Part shown: positions 33,029-33,254 of the stretch, in pieces
How positions within the stretch are numbered: the stretch's first letter is position 1
How the letters are laid out: each line of letters starts with the position of its first letter
From: Salinivirgaceae bacterium
GTDB taxonomy: Bacteria > Bacteroidota > Bacteroidia > Bacteroidales > SZUA-534
Reading direction: 5' to 3'
Length of the DNA: 33,254 nt
NCBI GenBank assembly: GCA_016342715.1
Contig: JAEINW010000030.1
Span: forward strand, 1 to 33,254
Program-made: the position numbers and the translations under genes
The notes under the pieces: generated by a model
Seen by the model: the letters and a program-made list of their open reading frames with translations, nothing else
Told to the model about the DNA's origin: nothing
Database searches by the model: none

Positions 33029-33254
33029 AAGGAAACATAAAGCCTGTAAGGCTTACATATTTCAACTTGGGGCAACGCCCCAAGCACAAGCAACCGCAAA
33101 AAACCGTCGCAAGCAGCCAGATTTAATTATTAGCAAAAATCAGCATGCGACGAAACAAACAGCATAAAAAAAACAGGGAACATTTTGTTACATAAAAACA
33201 ACAACAACAAATAAAACCACTGCTTGCAGCTATTTTATTCGATACCCAATTCCT
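33029..33254. repeat. 226-bp perfect direct repeat, copy 2, cut by window end
   Basis: Identical in sequence and orientation to 30254-30479, including the hairpins at 33040-33054 and 33066-33084. The match runs to the final base of the window, so its true length is at least 226 bp. Confidence 0.92.

Noticed and set aside
30254-33254. Composite transposon or insertion sequence
   Set aside because: The repeats are direct and carry no transposase gene, and no terminal inverted repeats or target duplications are visible.

Overview
The window looks like part of a chromosome from an AT-rich Bacteroidota bacterium, probably a free-living or marine, facultatively anaerobic member of the Marinilabiliales/Bacteroidales type. 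This is inferred from four things: a SusC/SusD polysaccharide utilization locus (PUL), a hybrid two-component regulator, type IX secretion (T9SS) C-terminal tails, and a promoter of the Bacteroidota form TAnnTTTG. No rRNA, tRNA, CRISPR array or transposase gene was seen. Both window edges lie inside repeats (the 77-nt unit at position 1 and the 226-bp repeat ending at 33254), so the window may be a contig bounded by repeats.

Positions 346-22925 form one PUL. Eight genes run leftward from about 15030: GH130 phosphorylase-like enzyme, MFS transporter, an uncharacterised lipoprotein enzyme candidate, SusC, SusD, a LamG-domain surface glycan-binding lipoprotein, a large six-hairpin-type putative glycosidase, and a GH13 alpha-glucosidase-like lipoprotein. 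A good promoter candidate for this operon is at 15067-15095. Two genes run rightward: a 1034-residue T9SS-secreted protein whose N-terminal half is a paralog of the operon lipoprotein, and a hybrid two-component sensor/regulator. The inferred scheme is that the secreted and surface paralogs cut a glycan outside the cell, SusCD and the LamG protein capture and import oligosaccharides, periplasmic or surface enzymes trim them, the MFS protein carries the product across the inner membrane, and the GH130 enzyme splits it in the cytoplasm. The substrate cannot be named from sequence alone.

Positions 23020-29563 are metabolic genes, all leftward: a PlsC-type acyltransferase, a PD40/TolB-like lipoprotein, and a tight cluster of a molybdopterin oxidoreductase, a four-cluster ferredoxin fused to a membrane anchor, and a butyrate kinase.

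Positions 29564-33254 are repeat-rich. A 1.47-kb gene-free island carries two copies of a ~153-bp repeat, several perfect triloop hairpins, and one copy of a 226-bp repeat that recurs without a mismatch at the right edge. Between the two 226-bp copies lie a small T9SS-exported protein and a HigBA toxin-antitoxin pair. The most unusual non-coding object is at 15215-15462, in the divergent PUL control region: a perfect 19-bp inverted repeat enclosing six hairpins arranged as two mirrored sets of three. Its hairpin plan, with the same loop but different stem sequence, reappears in the 226-bp repeat.
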